In this document: piece by piece, positions 1 through 8,722 of the stretch | Numbering within the stretch: position 1 is the first letter of the stretch | How the letters are laid out: every line of letters starts with the position of its first letter | Origin: Streptomyces sp. NBC_00234 | GTDB taxonomy: Bacteria > Actinomycetota > Actinomycetes > Streptomycetales > Streptomycetaceae | Length of the DNA: 64,000 nt | Assembly (NCBI RefSeq): GCF_036195325.1 | Contig: NZ_CP108101.1 | Location: forward strand, 558,001-622,000 | Reading direction: 5' to 3' | Notes under the pieces: generated by a model | Database searches by the model: none | What the model was told of the DNA's origin: nothing | The model's input: the letters and a program-made list of their open reading frames with translations, nothing else | Translations under genes and position numbers: made by a program

Positions 1-3000
1 TAGGCCCGGGTGATCGTCTGGACGGTGCGGTTGCCCGCCTCGTCCCGGACCTCCGCCTTGACGGAAACGAATCCGTTGGTGGCCGCGAGGTCGGCGTTCC
101 GGTAGGAGGCCCGGAAGGAGTTGCCGTCGACCCGGTCGACGTCGACGGACTTCCAGGTGGCGCCGTCGTCGTAGCTGACCGAGACCTTGGCTCCGGCCAT
201 CTTCGTGGAGCCCTCCCAGCCCTTGGAGCGGGAGGCGTCCACGGTGAAGGAGTAGCTCTGGCCGGCGGACACCCGGTTGAGGATGTCGGTGTTCATCCCG
301 TAGTCGAGCAGGACGACCGGCAGTGCCTCACACGTGGTGGCCTTCGGGACGGTGGCGGTGCAGTTGTCCACCTGCATCTCTGTCGGAGCGGCGGACGTGA
401 AGCCGTACTCGGTACGGACCTTGGTGCCGAGGTTGACGCCGGTGTAGTCCGTGGACCGGGTGTTGTCGTCGACGAACACGTAGTCGGCCTTCTCCTTCAC
501 CAGGAGCTGGGTGGTGTCGGTGATGCGCTCGCCGTTGCGGTAGTAGCTCCAGGCGCGGGCCCGGTTGCTCTTCAGGTAGTGGTCGGCATCCGAGTCGCCG
601 CCGAGCTGGCCACCGAAGACCGTGCCTGCGTCGGTGCGGCAGAAGTTGCAGATGTACTGGGTCCAGTTGGACGGGTGCATGGCCGGCTCGAACCAGGCCT
701 CCTCCGTCACCTGGCCCGGCCGGTAGCTCCTGGACGTCTCCTGCATACCGGCGGGATGATCCGTCCGGGCCATGACGTTCTGGCCGTACGTCACCGAGGA
801 CGCGGCGCGCACGTAGTCGTCACGCTGATGACCCTGCTGCAGGAACTGGGCGGAGCGGAACGACGTCATGGGGTACGGGCCCCAGGAGTGCATCGTGTAG
901 TAGCCGACACGACCGGCACCGTCGCTGTGGAACGAGTTCTTGATCTTGGCGAAGTCCCCGGACCGGGCAGGGACGGCGAGGTTCGCCGGAATGCCGTTGT
1001 TGAAGTCCCACTGTCCCGCGTAGGAGTAGCCGGACTCCTCGACGCCCTTCAGCGCGACGGTCGTACGGCCCTTGGCCAGGCTTGCCGCGAGCTTGGCGCC
1101 GTCGGCGTGGCTCGTGGCGATGTAGGGGACCGTGACGCCGAGGATGACGATGCCCTGCGGGGAGTCGTCATTGGGGGCCAGGACGATCGCGGAGGCTCCG
1201 GCCTTCTCGACGGACTTGACGAGCGTCGAGCTCTCGGCATAGGTGGAGTCGACGTGCAGCAGAGCGGCCTTGCCCGCGAGGTCCTTGCCCTCGAGGTCGG
1301 CGGCAGAGCCCGATCCGACGTCGATGACATCGAAGGACTTCGTCCCGTCGAAGCGGTTGAGGTAGCTCGACGTCTTCGCGCTGATGGCAAAGGAGTCGGG
1401 CCGGGTGACGGTCGCCCGTACCAGCGGTTCCCGCCGGCTCTGGTAGAAGGAGGCCCACAGCTCGCCCGTGGCCGGCTTGGCGCTCGGAATGGCGCCGAAG
1501 CGCTGATCGGACCAGTTGACGAGGCCCGCGACACCCGACATGGACCGCCGCTTGGTGGCCGAGGTCCTGGTGAGCTGCTGCGAGAACTCGGAGTTCTCCA
1601 GCGCCCTCTTCTCGTCGGGCGTGACGATCCGGAAGTCCGTCGCCTTGGTGGCGTCGACCGTGGCGCCGCCGTCCCCTTCGGTGAGGTCGATCTCGGCTAC
1701 GTTGAACAGGTCGGTGGCGTACGCCTCGCTGGATGTGCCGATGCCTGCGGTGCTGAGCTGTCCCGTGACGGTGTACTTCCCGACGGGCAACCGCAGTTCC
1801 TGGTGCCCCCCAACGAAGGTGAACGACGAGAAGTAGTCGTTGTCCAGGCCCATGACCAGGTACCGGACGGACGGCGACGAACCGCCTCGGCGGTCCTTGA
1901 AGTCGAGGCTCAGACCGTACCGCTTCGCCTCCGTGGTGAAACCGACGACGGTGTGGGCGGTTGCGCCTTCCGGGGTGGTCGCGGTGATCCGGCCGGAGTA
2001 CTCGCCGACGGCGACGCCGTTCGGGTCGAGTACGACGGGCACCTCGGCGGTGCCGTTCGCCGGGACCGTGACCGGCTGCGCGGGCAGGGTGAGGGCCCCG
2101 GCCGGCAGGGTGCCGCTGACCTCGGAGGCGAGGGTCACCGTGGTGTCGGTACCCGTCGGGTTGGAGAGGGTGACCGTGCGGGTCTCCTTCTCGTAGGCCC
2201 CCTCCTGCCACTCGACCAGACCGAAGTCACCGCTGCCGGACAGCTCCAGCTTCGGGTCGAGTGCGGCCGGGATGTCGACGCGGCCGTTGCCCTGCTGGTA
2301 CGCCGTGTAGCCGGGTGCGGGCTTGGCGTGCGCCGTCAGGGCGTTCTTGATGCGCTGCCCGGACCAGTCGGGGTGACGCTGGGCGAGGATGGCGGCGGCG
2401 CCCGAGACGTGCGGCGCGGCCATGGAGGTGCCGTTCAGCGAGGTGTAGTACTCGTTCACCGGCGTGCCGAGGGAGGTTCCCGCGGCGCGCGCGGCCACGA
2501 TGCCGACGCCCGGTGCGGTGATCTCCGGCTTGATGGCGTAGTCGCCCTTGCGCGGGCCCCGGCTGGAGAAGCCTGCGAGGACGTCGGACTTGTCCACCGC
2601 GCCGACGGTGAGGGCGGAGTCGGCCGTACCGGGGCTGCCGACGCTCATCGCGCCGGGTCCTGAGTTGCCCGCGGAGATCACGAAGAGGGTGCCGGTGGAG
2701 GCGCTGAGCCGGTCCACCGCCTCGGTCATCACGTCACCACCGGCCGTGGCGGGGCCGCCGAGGCTCATGCTGACGACGTCGGCGCCCTCGTTGGCGGCCC
2801 ATTCCATCCCGGCCAGGATTCCGGAGTAGCCACCGGAGCCCGAGTTGTCGAGGACCTTGCCGATGATCAGGTCGGCGGCGGGGGCGACGCCCTTGAGCCT
2901 GCCGTCCGCGTTGGCGCCGCTGCCCGCGATGGTGGCGGCGACGTGGGTGCCGTGGCCGTTGCCGTCGTTCACGGGCAGGCCCGGGACGAAGCTCTCCGTC

Positions 3001-3806
3001 TTGGTGATCCGGTCCTTGACGTCGGCGTTGTCGGGGTCGATGCCGGTGTCGAGGACGGCGACCTTGGCGCCTGCACCGTCGTACCCGGCAGCCCACGCCT
3101 CGGGGGCGCCGATCTGCGGCACGCTCTTGTCCAGGGTCGCCTTGGCCTTGCCGTCGTACCAGAGCCGGTCGACCTTCGCGGCACCGGGAACGGTGACAGC
3201 CTTCCCCTTGGCGGGCTTCTTGCTGACGGGCTTGACGGACTGCCAGAAGGCCCTGGCCCCGTCCTTCTCGACCCGTACGCCGGCCATGTCCAGCCGGTCG
3301 ATGACCGGGCCCCGGTCGCTCGCCGGCAGGGCGTCCGCACGCTGCTTCAGCGCGCCCGCCGAGAGCTTCTCGTCGTAGGAGACGATCACGGGCATCGCCT
3401 CGGACGTGGCGTCGCCGTAACCGTCCTTGATCAGCTGCGTCACGTTGAACAGGCGCTTGTCGACCGCCCCGGAAGCGACGGCGTCGCTCGCGTCCGAGGG
3501 GATGACGAACAGATCGCCGTCGGGCCCGGCGAACGTCTCGAAGTGCTTCGACGTGCCCGTGGCCGCCCGGGCGTCCACGGACTGCTTGCCGTCCGCCCCG
3601 GTGGTGACCGTGACGGTGTCGCCGGTGACGAGGGTGATGTCGACGGTCGTGCCGGCCCGGGTGGCGGGCTGCACGATTCCGGTCGCGGACGGTGCCGCCT
3701 GGGCACCGACCACACCGGTGAGGCCGGGCAGGGTGGCACTGACGGCGACGACCACGGCGGTGGCCAGCAGTCGTCTCCGGTTTCTCCCTCGCGAAGGGTG
3801 CTGCAC
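1..3806 (-). CDS. Secreted S8 (subtilisin-like) serine peptidase, C-terminus cut by window edge
   Basis: The frame runs from a GTG at 3806 off the left edge with no stop (1,268 codons visible). The start is fixed by an AGGAGGA ribosome site 4 nt upstream and an in-frame TAG three codons before it. The N-terminus is a Sec-type signal (basic QHPSRGRNRRR, hydrophobic stretch, AQA cleavage site). A propeptide-like region with a VTGDTVTV motif follows, then the catalytic triad: Asp253 (VAVLDTGID), His285 (GHGTHVAA) and Ser461 (NGTSMAAPH). A PA-like segment lies near residues 830-920, with beta-rich domains after it. It probably digests extracellular protein. It resembles the protease at 8719-12036 in propeptide motif, triad spacing and long C-terminal region. 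It is divergent from the rest of its neighbourhood and sits downstream of a regulator on the same strand. Confidence 0.93.
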   Translation of the reverse strand, partial: MQHPSRGRNRRRLLATAVVVAVSATLPGLTGVVGAQAAPSATGIVQPATRAGTTVDITLVTGDTVTVTTGADGKQSVDARAATGTSKHFETFAGPDGDLFVIPSDASDAVASGAVDKRLFNVTQLIKDGYGDATSEAMPVIVSYDEKLSAGALKQRADALPASDRGPVIDRLDMAGVRVEKDGARAFWQSVKPVSKKPAKGKAVTVPGAAKVDRLWYDGKAKATLDKSVPQIGAPEAWAAGYDGAGAKVAVLDTGIDPDNADVKDRITKTESFVPGLPVNDGNGHGTHVAATIAGSGANADGRLKGVAPAADLIIGKVLDNSGSGGYSGILAGMEWAANEGADVVSMSLGGPATAGGDVMTEAVDRLSASTGTLFVISAGNSGPGAMSVGSPGTADSALTVGAVDKSDVLAGFSSRGPRKGDYAIKPEITAPGVGIVAARAAGTSLGTPVNEYYTSLNGTSMAAPHVSGAAAILAQRHPDWSGQRIKNALTAHAKPAPGYTAYQQGNGRVDIPAALDPKLELSGSGDFGLVEWQEGAYEKETRTVTLSNPTGTDTTVTLASEVSGTLPAGALTLPAQPVTVPANGTAEVPVVLDPNGVAVGEYSGRITATTPEGATAHTVVGFTTEAKRYGLSLDFKDRRGGSSPSVRYLVMGLDNDYFSSFTFVGGHQELRLPVGKYTVTGQLSTAGIGTSSEAYATDLFNVAEIDLTEGDGGATVDATKATDFRIVTPDEKRALENSEFSQQLTRTSATKRRSMSGVAGLVNWSDQRFGAIPSAKPATGELWASFYQSRREPLVRATVTRPDSFAISAKTSSYLNRFDGTKSFDVIDVGSGSAADLEGKDLAGKAALLHVDSTYAESSTLVKSVEKAGASAIVLAPNDDSPQGIVILGVTVPYIATSHADGAKLAASLAKGRTTVALKGVEESGYSYAGQWDFNNGIPANLAVPARSGDFAKIKNSFHSDGAGRVGYYTMHSWGPYPMTSFRSAQFLQQGHQRDDYVRAASSVTYGQNVMARTDHPAGMQETSRSYRPGQVTEEAWFEPAMHPSNWTQYICNFCRTDAGTVFGGQLGGDSDADHYLKSNRARAWSYYRNGERITDTTQLLVKEKADYVFVDDNTRSTDYTGVNLGTKVRTEYGFTSAAPTEMQVDNCTATVPKATTCEALPVVLLDYGMNTDILNRVSAGQSYSFTVDASRSKGWEGSTKMAGAKVSVSYDDGATWKSVDVDRVDGNSFRASYRNADLAATNGFVSVKAEVRDEAGNRTVQTITRA

Positions 3807-3936
3807 GTGCTCCTCCTAGATCGGGGGCGATGGCGCGCCGCGGAACGACAGCGAAGATGGGATGACTTCGTGTCATGTACAGGTACGGCGTCGCAGTCCG
3901 GGACGCTACAACCGGCTTCGTACGGCACAGAAGGGC

Positions 3937-3967
3937 AGGTGACGGCGCATTGGTGCCAGCGTCACCT
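3937..3967 (-). terminator. Hairpin downstream of the TrmB/LuxR-type regulator
   Basis: Arms AGGTGAC (3937-3943) and GTCACCT (3961-3967) are perfect inverted repeats with a further partly paired inner stem. They lie just past the regulator stop at 3996 and before the S8 protease start at 3806. There is no T-run, as is usual in streptomycetes. The 3807-3936 stretch after it should hold the protease promoter; TTGTAG on the minus strand is a possible -35. Confidence 0.5.
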
Positions 3968-3995
3968 AAGAGCCAGCGCGGCGACCGCCCTCACC

Positions 3996-5015
3996 TCATC
4001 TGCCGCCGTCCTGGGGCGACGCGTGCCGGATCCACCCCCGCTGCGCCGCGTACCAGCCCAGTTGCATGCGCGTCGCCGCACCGGCCCGGTCCATCAGGGC
4101 GCGGGCCCGGCGGAGCACCGTGCGTCTGCCGAGCCCCAGCTGTCTGGCGATCCCCTCGTCGGTCATTCCGCTGAGCAAAAGCGTGAGAAGCCGCACGTCC
4201 GCATCGTCCAGTTCCGACCCCGTCGCGTCGGGCGATCCGGCGACGGGAGCGAGCGGCAGCCCTGTCGCCCAGAACTGCTCGAACAGCGCGATCAGCCCGT
4301 CCAGCAAGGGGCTGGGCCGGACCAGTACGGAGCCGCGGTGCCCCGCGAGGCCGTCGCCGGGCGCGGGCAGGATCGCCACTTCACGGTCAACGATGACCAT
4401 CTTCATCGGCAGCCTGGGGGCGGAACGCGCCTCCTCGCCCGCGTCGACGTACCGGCTGATCCTGACGAGACCGCCGGGGCCGTCCAGCGCACGGCGGTCG
4501 TACACCGTCCGGTAGCGCACACCCGCCGAAAGCTGCTCCATCTCACGGTCGTTGGAGAGCGTCCCGAGGTCACCGACGAGCGACGTGTAGGGCGGCACGT
4601 CGAAGATGAGGACCTCGTCACGGGCCTTGCTCTGGATCTGGTCGATGCGCTGGGCGACCGCCGCGTCCGGAGTGAACTCCACCGGAATCCGGTCGGTCTC
4701 CTGCTGCCTCGCGGTGGTGCGGTACGCGGCGGCGAGCTGTCCCATCGCCGCACGGGCGGTGTGCAGTTCCTGCATACGGCGCAGCAGCAGGACCTCGCCC
4801 GCGATGTCCGGGGGCGAGGCGATCACCCGGGGCCGTGCGTCCTGCGTGTGGCTGAGCAGGCCCTGCTCCGCCAGGCCCGTCAGCGCCGCCTCGATCTGCT
4901 CGGCCGACAGCCCGGTCAGGGCCGGGAGCCGCTCGGTCCGGCACGGCCCCTGCCGCACCAGTTCCGCGTAGATCCGGGTCTCTTCCTCGGTCAGTCCCAG
5001 AGCTTCGAACACCAC
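3996..5015 (-). CDS. TrmB-like / LuxR-type two-headed transcriptional regulator
   Basis: A protein of about 339 residues. The N-terminus (LGLTEEETRIYAELVRQG) is a TrmB-like winged helix. The middle resembles the phospholipase-D-like sensor region of this family. Near residues 268-325 a LuxR-type helix-turn-helix is visible (LLLSGMTDEGIARQLGLG, then RRTVLRRARALM). The open frame extends upstream to 5288, but I chose the GTG at 5015 because AAGGGAAGGATC precedes it and the TrmB domain begins there; the next codon, GTG at 5012, is equally possible. It lies between the minus-strand S8 protease and a divergent SARP-type regulator, so control of the protease is a reasonable inference. The effector is unknown. 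Confidence 0.82.
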   Translation of the reverse strand: MVFEALGLTEEETRIYAELVRQGPCRTERLPALTGLSAEQIEAALTGLAEQGLLSHTQDARPRVIASPPDIAGEVLLLRRMQELHTARAAMGQLAAAYRTTARQQETDRIPVEFTPDAAVAQRIDQIQSKARDEVLIFDVPPYTSLVGDLGTLSNDREMEQLSAGVRYRTVYDRRALDGPGGLVRISRYVDAGEEARSAPRLPMKMVIVDREVAILPAPGDGLAGHRGSVLVRPSPLLDGLIALFEQFWATGLPLAPVAGSPDATGSELDDADVRLLTLLLSGMTDEGIARQLGLGRRTVLRRARALMDRAGAATRMQLGWYAAQRGWIRHASPQDGGR

Positions 5016-5098
5016 GATCCTTCCCTTGGCGGCACGGTCGCCCCAGATTCGCCGCCCTGCGGGACGTACGGAACCACCTGATCCGGCGTCCGAGCGGA

Positions 5099-5118
5099 CA
5101 GTAACGCCGCAGTAACGC
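5099..5118 (+). promoter_or_regulatory. Direct repeats CAGTAACGC spaced 11 bp: possible SARP operator
   Basis: CAGTAACGC occurs at 5099-5107 and again at 5110-5118, an exact 11-bp period. SARP-family activators typically bind direct repeats at 11-bp spacing just upstream of the -10 element. The repeats lie 55-74 bp before the start of the SARP-type gene at 5173 and 84 bp or more upstream of the divergent regulator start at 5015. They could therefore serve either promoter. No binding evidence exists in the sequence itself. Confidence 0.45.
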
Positions 5119-5172
5119 TCAGCCTGTAGGCAGTTGTCGTACAGGTGACAGCTGATCGCTAAGGTGTGCGCC

Positions 5173-8100
5173 ATGCCAGGTACGGCCGACTCCCCGCACG
5201 CACCGGGACTTGCCCTGCACCTCCTCGGGGGATTTGCAGCGATTCGGGACGACGGGGTGACCATTCCCCGGAGGTGGCGACGGAGCACGGCCCAGACCCT
5301 GGTGAAGCTGCTCGCGGTGGCCCCGGCCCAGCGGCGTCACCGCGAGGAGGTCATGGATCTCCTGTGGCCGGACACGCCGATGGCGGCGGCAGTACGGAAT
5401 CTGCGCGTCACCCTGCATGCCGCACGCCACGCTCTGGAGCCCGAGCTGGCGCCGCGCGTCCCCTCCGCCTACCTCGTGGCGGAAGGTGATCTGCTCTTCC
5501 TCGCGCCGGAACGGGTGCGGGTCGACGCCGACGAGGCGGAGGAGGCGGCACGCGCGGCGCTCGCCGCGGGCGACGCCGACGCGCTGGAGGCCGCGCGCCG
5601 GACGCTGGAACAGGAGCTGCTCCCGGAGGACAGGTACGCCGACTGGGCCGCCGAACGCCGCCGCCGTATCGACGTCCTGCGCGAACAGCTCGTACCGGCC
5701 CTGGCGGGGCGGCTGTTGGCCGACGGGCGTACGGACGACGCCGTGGGACTGCTCCGCGAGGCGGTGGACCGGTCCCCCGCCGACGAGGCACTGAATCTGC
5801 TGCTCGCCCGCACCTGGTACGACATGGGCCGCCCTCGCCAGGCCATCCGCCAGTACCACGCGTGCCGCGAGGCGCTCGCCGAGGAGTTGGGAGTCCGTCC
5901 CGGCGCCGAGCTGGAGGCGCTGCACCGGACGGCGCTGGGCGCGCTCGACGCGCTGGGCTCCGTACCGGCGGCCAGTGCCGTGCCGGAGCCCGCACCGCTG
6001 CCCCCGGCCATCCGGCGCCCCGAGCGGCTCCCGCTCTTCGGCCGCGAACGCCCTCTCGCGCTCCTGTCCGCGCACGCCTCGGCGGCCGGCGGTGACACCC
6101 GGCTCGTCGTGGTGCGCGGGGAGGCGGGTATCGGCAAGACCCGGCTGGTCGCGGAGGCCGCCCGGCAGGCGGCGGCGCAGGGTGTCCGGGTGCTGTGGGG
6201 CACCAGTCACGAGGCCGAGGGGCAGACTCCGTACGGGGTGTTCGCGGACGCCCTCGACGGTCATCTCGCGGGCTGCGGCACCGAGGAGCGGTCCCGGGTG
6301 AGTGCCGAACATCCCGGGCTGGCCGCTCTGGTGCCCTCCCTGGGTGGCGGGCCGCCCGCCGCGGGGAGCCCGGAGGAGCAGCGTGCACGGCTGTTCCGTG
6401 CCGTGGCCGGGGTCCTCACCGATCTCGCGGCGGCCCGCCCCGTGCTCGTCGTCCTGGACGATCTGCAGTCCGCCGACCCCGGGTCGCTGAGCCTGCTCCA
6501 CCACCTCGTGCGGACCACGCAGACCAGGCGCTGGCGCTTCATCGCCACCTGCCGCGACGAGAGCCTTCAGCCGGACGACGTACGGCAGCAGGTGCTCGAC
6601 GGCATCCTGCGGCAGCGGATGGCGATGGAGATCGATCTGCTGCGGCTGAGCCGCAGCGACTGCTCCGGGCTGGCCGCGGCGGCGGCCGGGCTCGGCGGGC
6701 GCACGCAGGACCGGCGCACGGCCTCGCGCATCTTCCGACTCTCGCTCGGAAACCCGCTGTTCGCGCTCGAACTGACCAGCGACCCCGAGGCGGACCTGGA
6801 GCGCATGGTGCCGCGGCAGCGCACCACCGCGGAGCCGCGCGCCGAGGCCGTTCCGGACAGCATCCGCCGGCTCGTCCGCAGCCGGCTGGCCCGGCTGCCC
6901 GGCAGCGCGAGACAGACGCTCGCCGCCCTGTCGCTCGCCGGCGGTACCGCGGTCTCGCTCGCCGAGCTGGAGCCGGTCGTCGCCTCCGGTCTGCACCCTC
7001 CGCTGCACGGCCCCGAGATCACGGCCGCGCTCGACGCCGCCGTCGGTTCGGGGCTCGTCGAGGAACGCGACGTCGTCCTCGGCGGCCGTCCGGTCCTCGG
7101 CTACGCGTTCCGCCACCCCCTGGTGCGCCTCGCGTGCACGGAGCAGCTGGGCAGGGCCGCGCGACGGCGGATCCACCAGGCGTACGCGGACACGGTGCTA
7201 CGACTGCGGCCCGACGCCGTGGACACCATCGCCTTCCACATGACGGTGGCGGACGACGAACGGGCGCCGGTCTACCTCCGGGCCGCCGCGGACCGGGCGG
7301 CAGCCCTGTACGCGAACGACAGCGCCTGCGACTACTACCAGGAGCTGGTCACCCACCTCGACGCCACGGACCGGGCCGCGGCGTCCGAGGCGCGGCTGGC
7401 CTGGGGTCAGGTGCTGCGCCGCGCCGCGCGCTATCAGGAGGCCGAGGAAGTGCTGCGCAGGGCCCTGGCGGACATGGAACCGGCCGGCGACCTCGGCGGA
7501 GCGCTGCAGGCCGCCGTGTCGCTCGCCGAAGTGCTCGGCCGGGCCGGACGCCCGCTCGACGGCCTCGACGTGCTCCGTGCGGCACCCGTGCATGGCCGGT
7601 CGGCCGTCGAGGACCGCGTCGCCCTGCACCTGGCCGTCGGTGCGCTCACGTTCTACGCCGGCCAGTACGAGGAGACGTTGACGGCGCTGCGCCGCGCCGA
7701 GCTGGAGACGGCCCGGCTGCCCGAAGCGGAACAGGACCCGTTGCTCTCCCGGATGTTCACGATCCGGGCCGCCGCTCTGATGGTGTCCGGGCAGGTGCGC
7801 GAGAGCCGTGGAGCGGCCGAGGCGGCGCTGCTGACGGCCGAGCGCGCCGGCGATGCGGCCCTGCTCTCCAGCGCGCTCTCGGTCGTGGGCGAACTGGCCC
7901 GGGAGGAGGGCCGGACGGAGGCGGCGCGGGACTACGCGCGACGCGCGGTGTCGAACGCCCGCCGTACCGGAGACCCCACGGTCCTCGCCTTCGACCAGTG
8001 CAATCTGGCGGGCGCCGAGCTGCTGACGGGTGAGCGTGCTCGGGCGACGGCGCTGGCCAACGCGGCGGTCCGGCTGGCCCGTTCACTGGGGACCTCGTGG

Positions 8101-8301
8101 GTGCTCCCGTACGCCCTGGTGGGGCTCGCCGAGGTCGACCTGCGCTGCGGGCGCCTGGCGGAGGCGGACACGGCGCTGGCCGAATGCGCCGATGCCGTGT
8201 CGCTGGCGCGCGACCCGCAGGTGCTCGAAGGAATGCGGCGGCTGGAAGAGGAACTCGCCGCCGCGCGGGCCACCGGGAAGGCCCTGCCGGCGCCACGGTA
8301 A
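5173..8301 (+). CDS. SARP/BTAD-domain transcriptional activator with AAA ATPase and TPR-like region
   Basis: A protein of 1,042 residues. Residues about 10-95 form a winged helix like OmpR/SARP proteins (LHLLGGFAAIRDDG, then EEVMDLLWPD). A bacterial transcriptional activation domain follows to about 245 (ARTWYDMGRPRQAIRQYH, EELGVRPGAELEALH). The ATPase has Walker A RGEAGIGKTR with Lys322 and Walker B VLVVLDDLQSAD. The C-terminal 350 residues are Ala/Leu-rich helical repeats. No LuxR helix-turn-helix is present at the end, unlike LAL regulators. I chose ATG 5173 over GTG 5164 because of spacing from AAGG. It probably activates neighbouring genes, perhaps the protease at 8719, and may bind the direct repeats at 5099-5118. 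The family is AfsR-like, but I cannot name an orthologue. Confidence 0.88.
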   Translation: MPGTADSPHAPGLALHLLGGFAAIRDDGVTIPRRWRRSTAQTLVKLLAVAPAQRRHREEVMDLLWPDTPMAAAVRNLRVTLHAARHALEPELAPRVPSAYLVAEGDLLFLAPERVRVDADEAEEAARAALAAGDADALEAARRTLEQELLPEDRYADWAAERRRRIDVLREQLVPALAGRLLADGRTDDAVGLLREAVDRSPADEALNLLLARTWYDMGRPRQAIRQYHACREALAEELGVRPGAELEALHRTALGALDALGSVPAASAVPEPAPLPPAIRRPERLPLFGRERPLALLSAHASAAGGDTRLVVVRGEAGIGKTRLVAEAARQAAAQGVRVLWGTSHEAEGQTPYGVFADALDGHLAGCGTEERSRVSAEHPGLAALVPSLGGGPPAAGSPEEQRARLFRAVAGVLTDLAAARPVLVVLDDLQSADPGSLSLLHHLVRTTQTRRWRFIATCRDESLQPDDVRQQVLDGILRQRMAMEIDLLRLSRSDCSGLAAAAAGLGGRTQDRRTASRIFRLSLGNPLFALELTSDPEADLERMVPRQRTTAEPRAEAVPDSIRRLVRSRLARLPGSARQTLAALSLAGGTAVSLAELEPVVASGLHPPLHGPEITAALDAAVGSGLVEERDVVLGGRPVLGYAFRHPLVRLACTEQLGRAARRRIHQAYADTVLRLRPDAVDTIAFHMTVADDERAPVYLRAAADRAAALYANDSACDYYQELVTHLDATDRAAASEARLAWGQVLRRAARYQEAEEVLRRALADMEPAGDLGGALQAAVSLAEVLGRAGRPLDGLDVLRAAPVHGRSAVEDRVALHLAVGALTFYAGQYEETLTALRRAELETARLPEAEQDPLLSRMFTIRAAALMVSGQVRESRGAAEAALLTAERAGDAALLSSALSVVGELAREEGRTEAARDYARRAVSNARRTGDPTVLAFDQCNLAGAELLTGERARATALANAAVRLARSLGTSWVLPYALVGLAEVDLRCGRLAEADTALAECADAVSLARDPQVLEGMRRLEEELAAARATGKALPAPR

Positions 8302-8392
8302 TTCGTGGGTAACACCGGTTTTCTACGGTCTGGCCAGCCCTGGAACACCAGGGAATGCGTGCCCCGTGTTCCAGCCCCGAGGAAACGTACCC

Positions 8393-8722
8393 ATGTCTGC
8401 TTCCGCCCCCGACGCGCCGTCCGGCACCGGTCCGAACGACTCGGTCCGCGCCGTCGTCGACGCGGGCGGCGAGCCCTGGGCCCGCATCCTCGGTCTGCTG
8501 GAACGGCGCTGGTGCGAGCTGCCCGTGGGCAGCGTGCTGGAACTGCACAGCGCCAACCCTCAGGTCCGTTCGTCCCTCCGCGGATGGTGCCGGCTCACCG
8601 GCTCCACGCTGCTCACCGAGGAGGAGACGGGCGACGTGAGTGCGTACCGCATCAAGCTGCCGCCGCCCCCCGTGCACGGCACGCCGACACCGTTCCCCCT
8701 CCCGAAGCCGGAGTCCCCATGA
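8393..8722 (+). CDS. Small TusA/SirA-like protein lacking the catalytic cysteine
   Basis: 109 residues. The start ATG follows GAGGAAA at a suitable distance. The stretch from residue 21 to about 85 aligns by eye with TusA-family proteins: a short helix, then LPVGSVLELHSANPQV, then the GWCRLTGSTLL segment that matches the family's C-terminal FCxxxGHxL pattern. The usual CPxP active site appears to be replaced by EP (Glu27-Pro28), so sulfur transfer through that cysteine is unlikely. Cys41 and Cys66 remain. The stop overlaps the ATG of the downstream protease (ATGA at 8719-8722), which means translational coupling. Its role is unknown; a regulatory or chaperone role for the protease is only a guess. 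Confidence 0.7.
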   Translation: MSASAPDAPSGTGPNDSVRAVVDAGGEPWARILGLLERRWCELPVGSVLELHSANPQVRSSLRGWCRLTGSTLLTEEETGDVSAYRIKLPPPPVHGTPTPFPLPKPESP

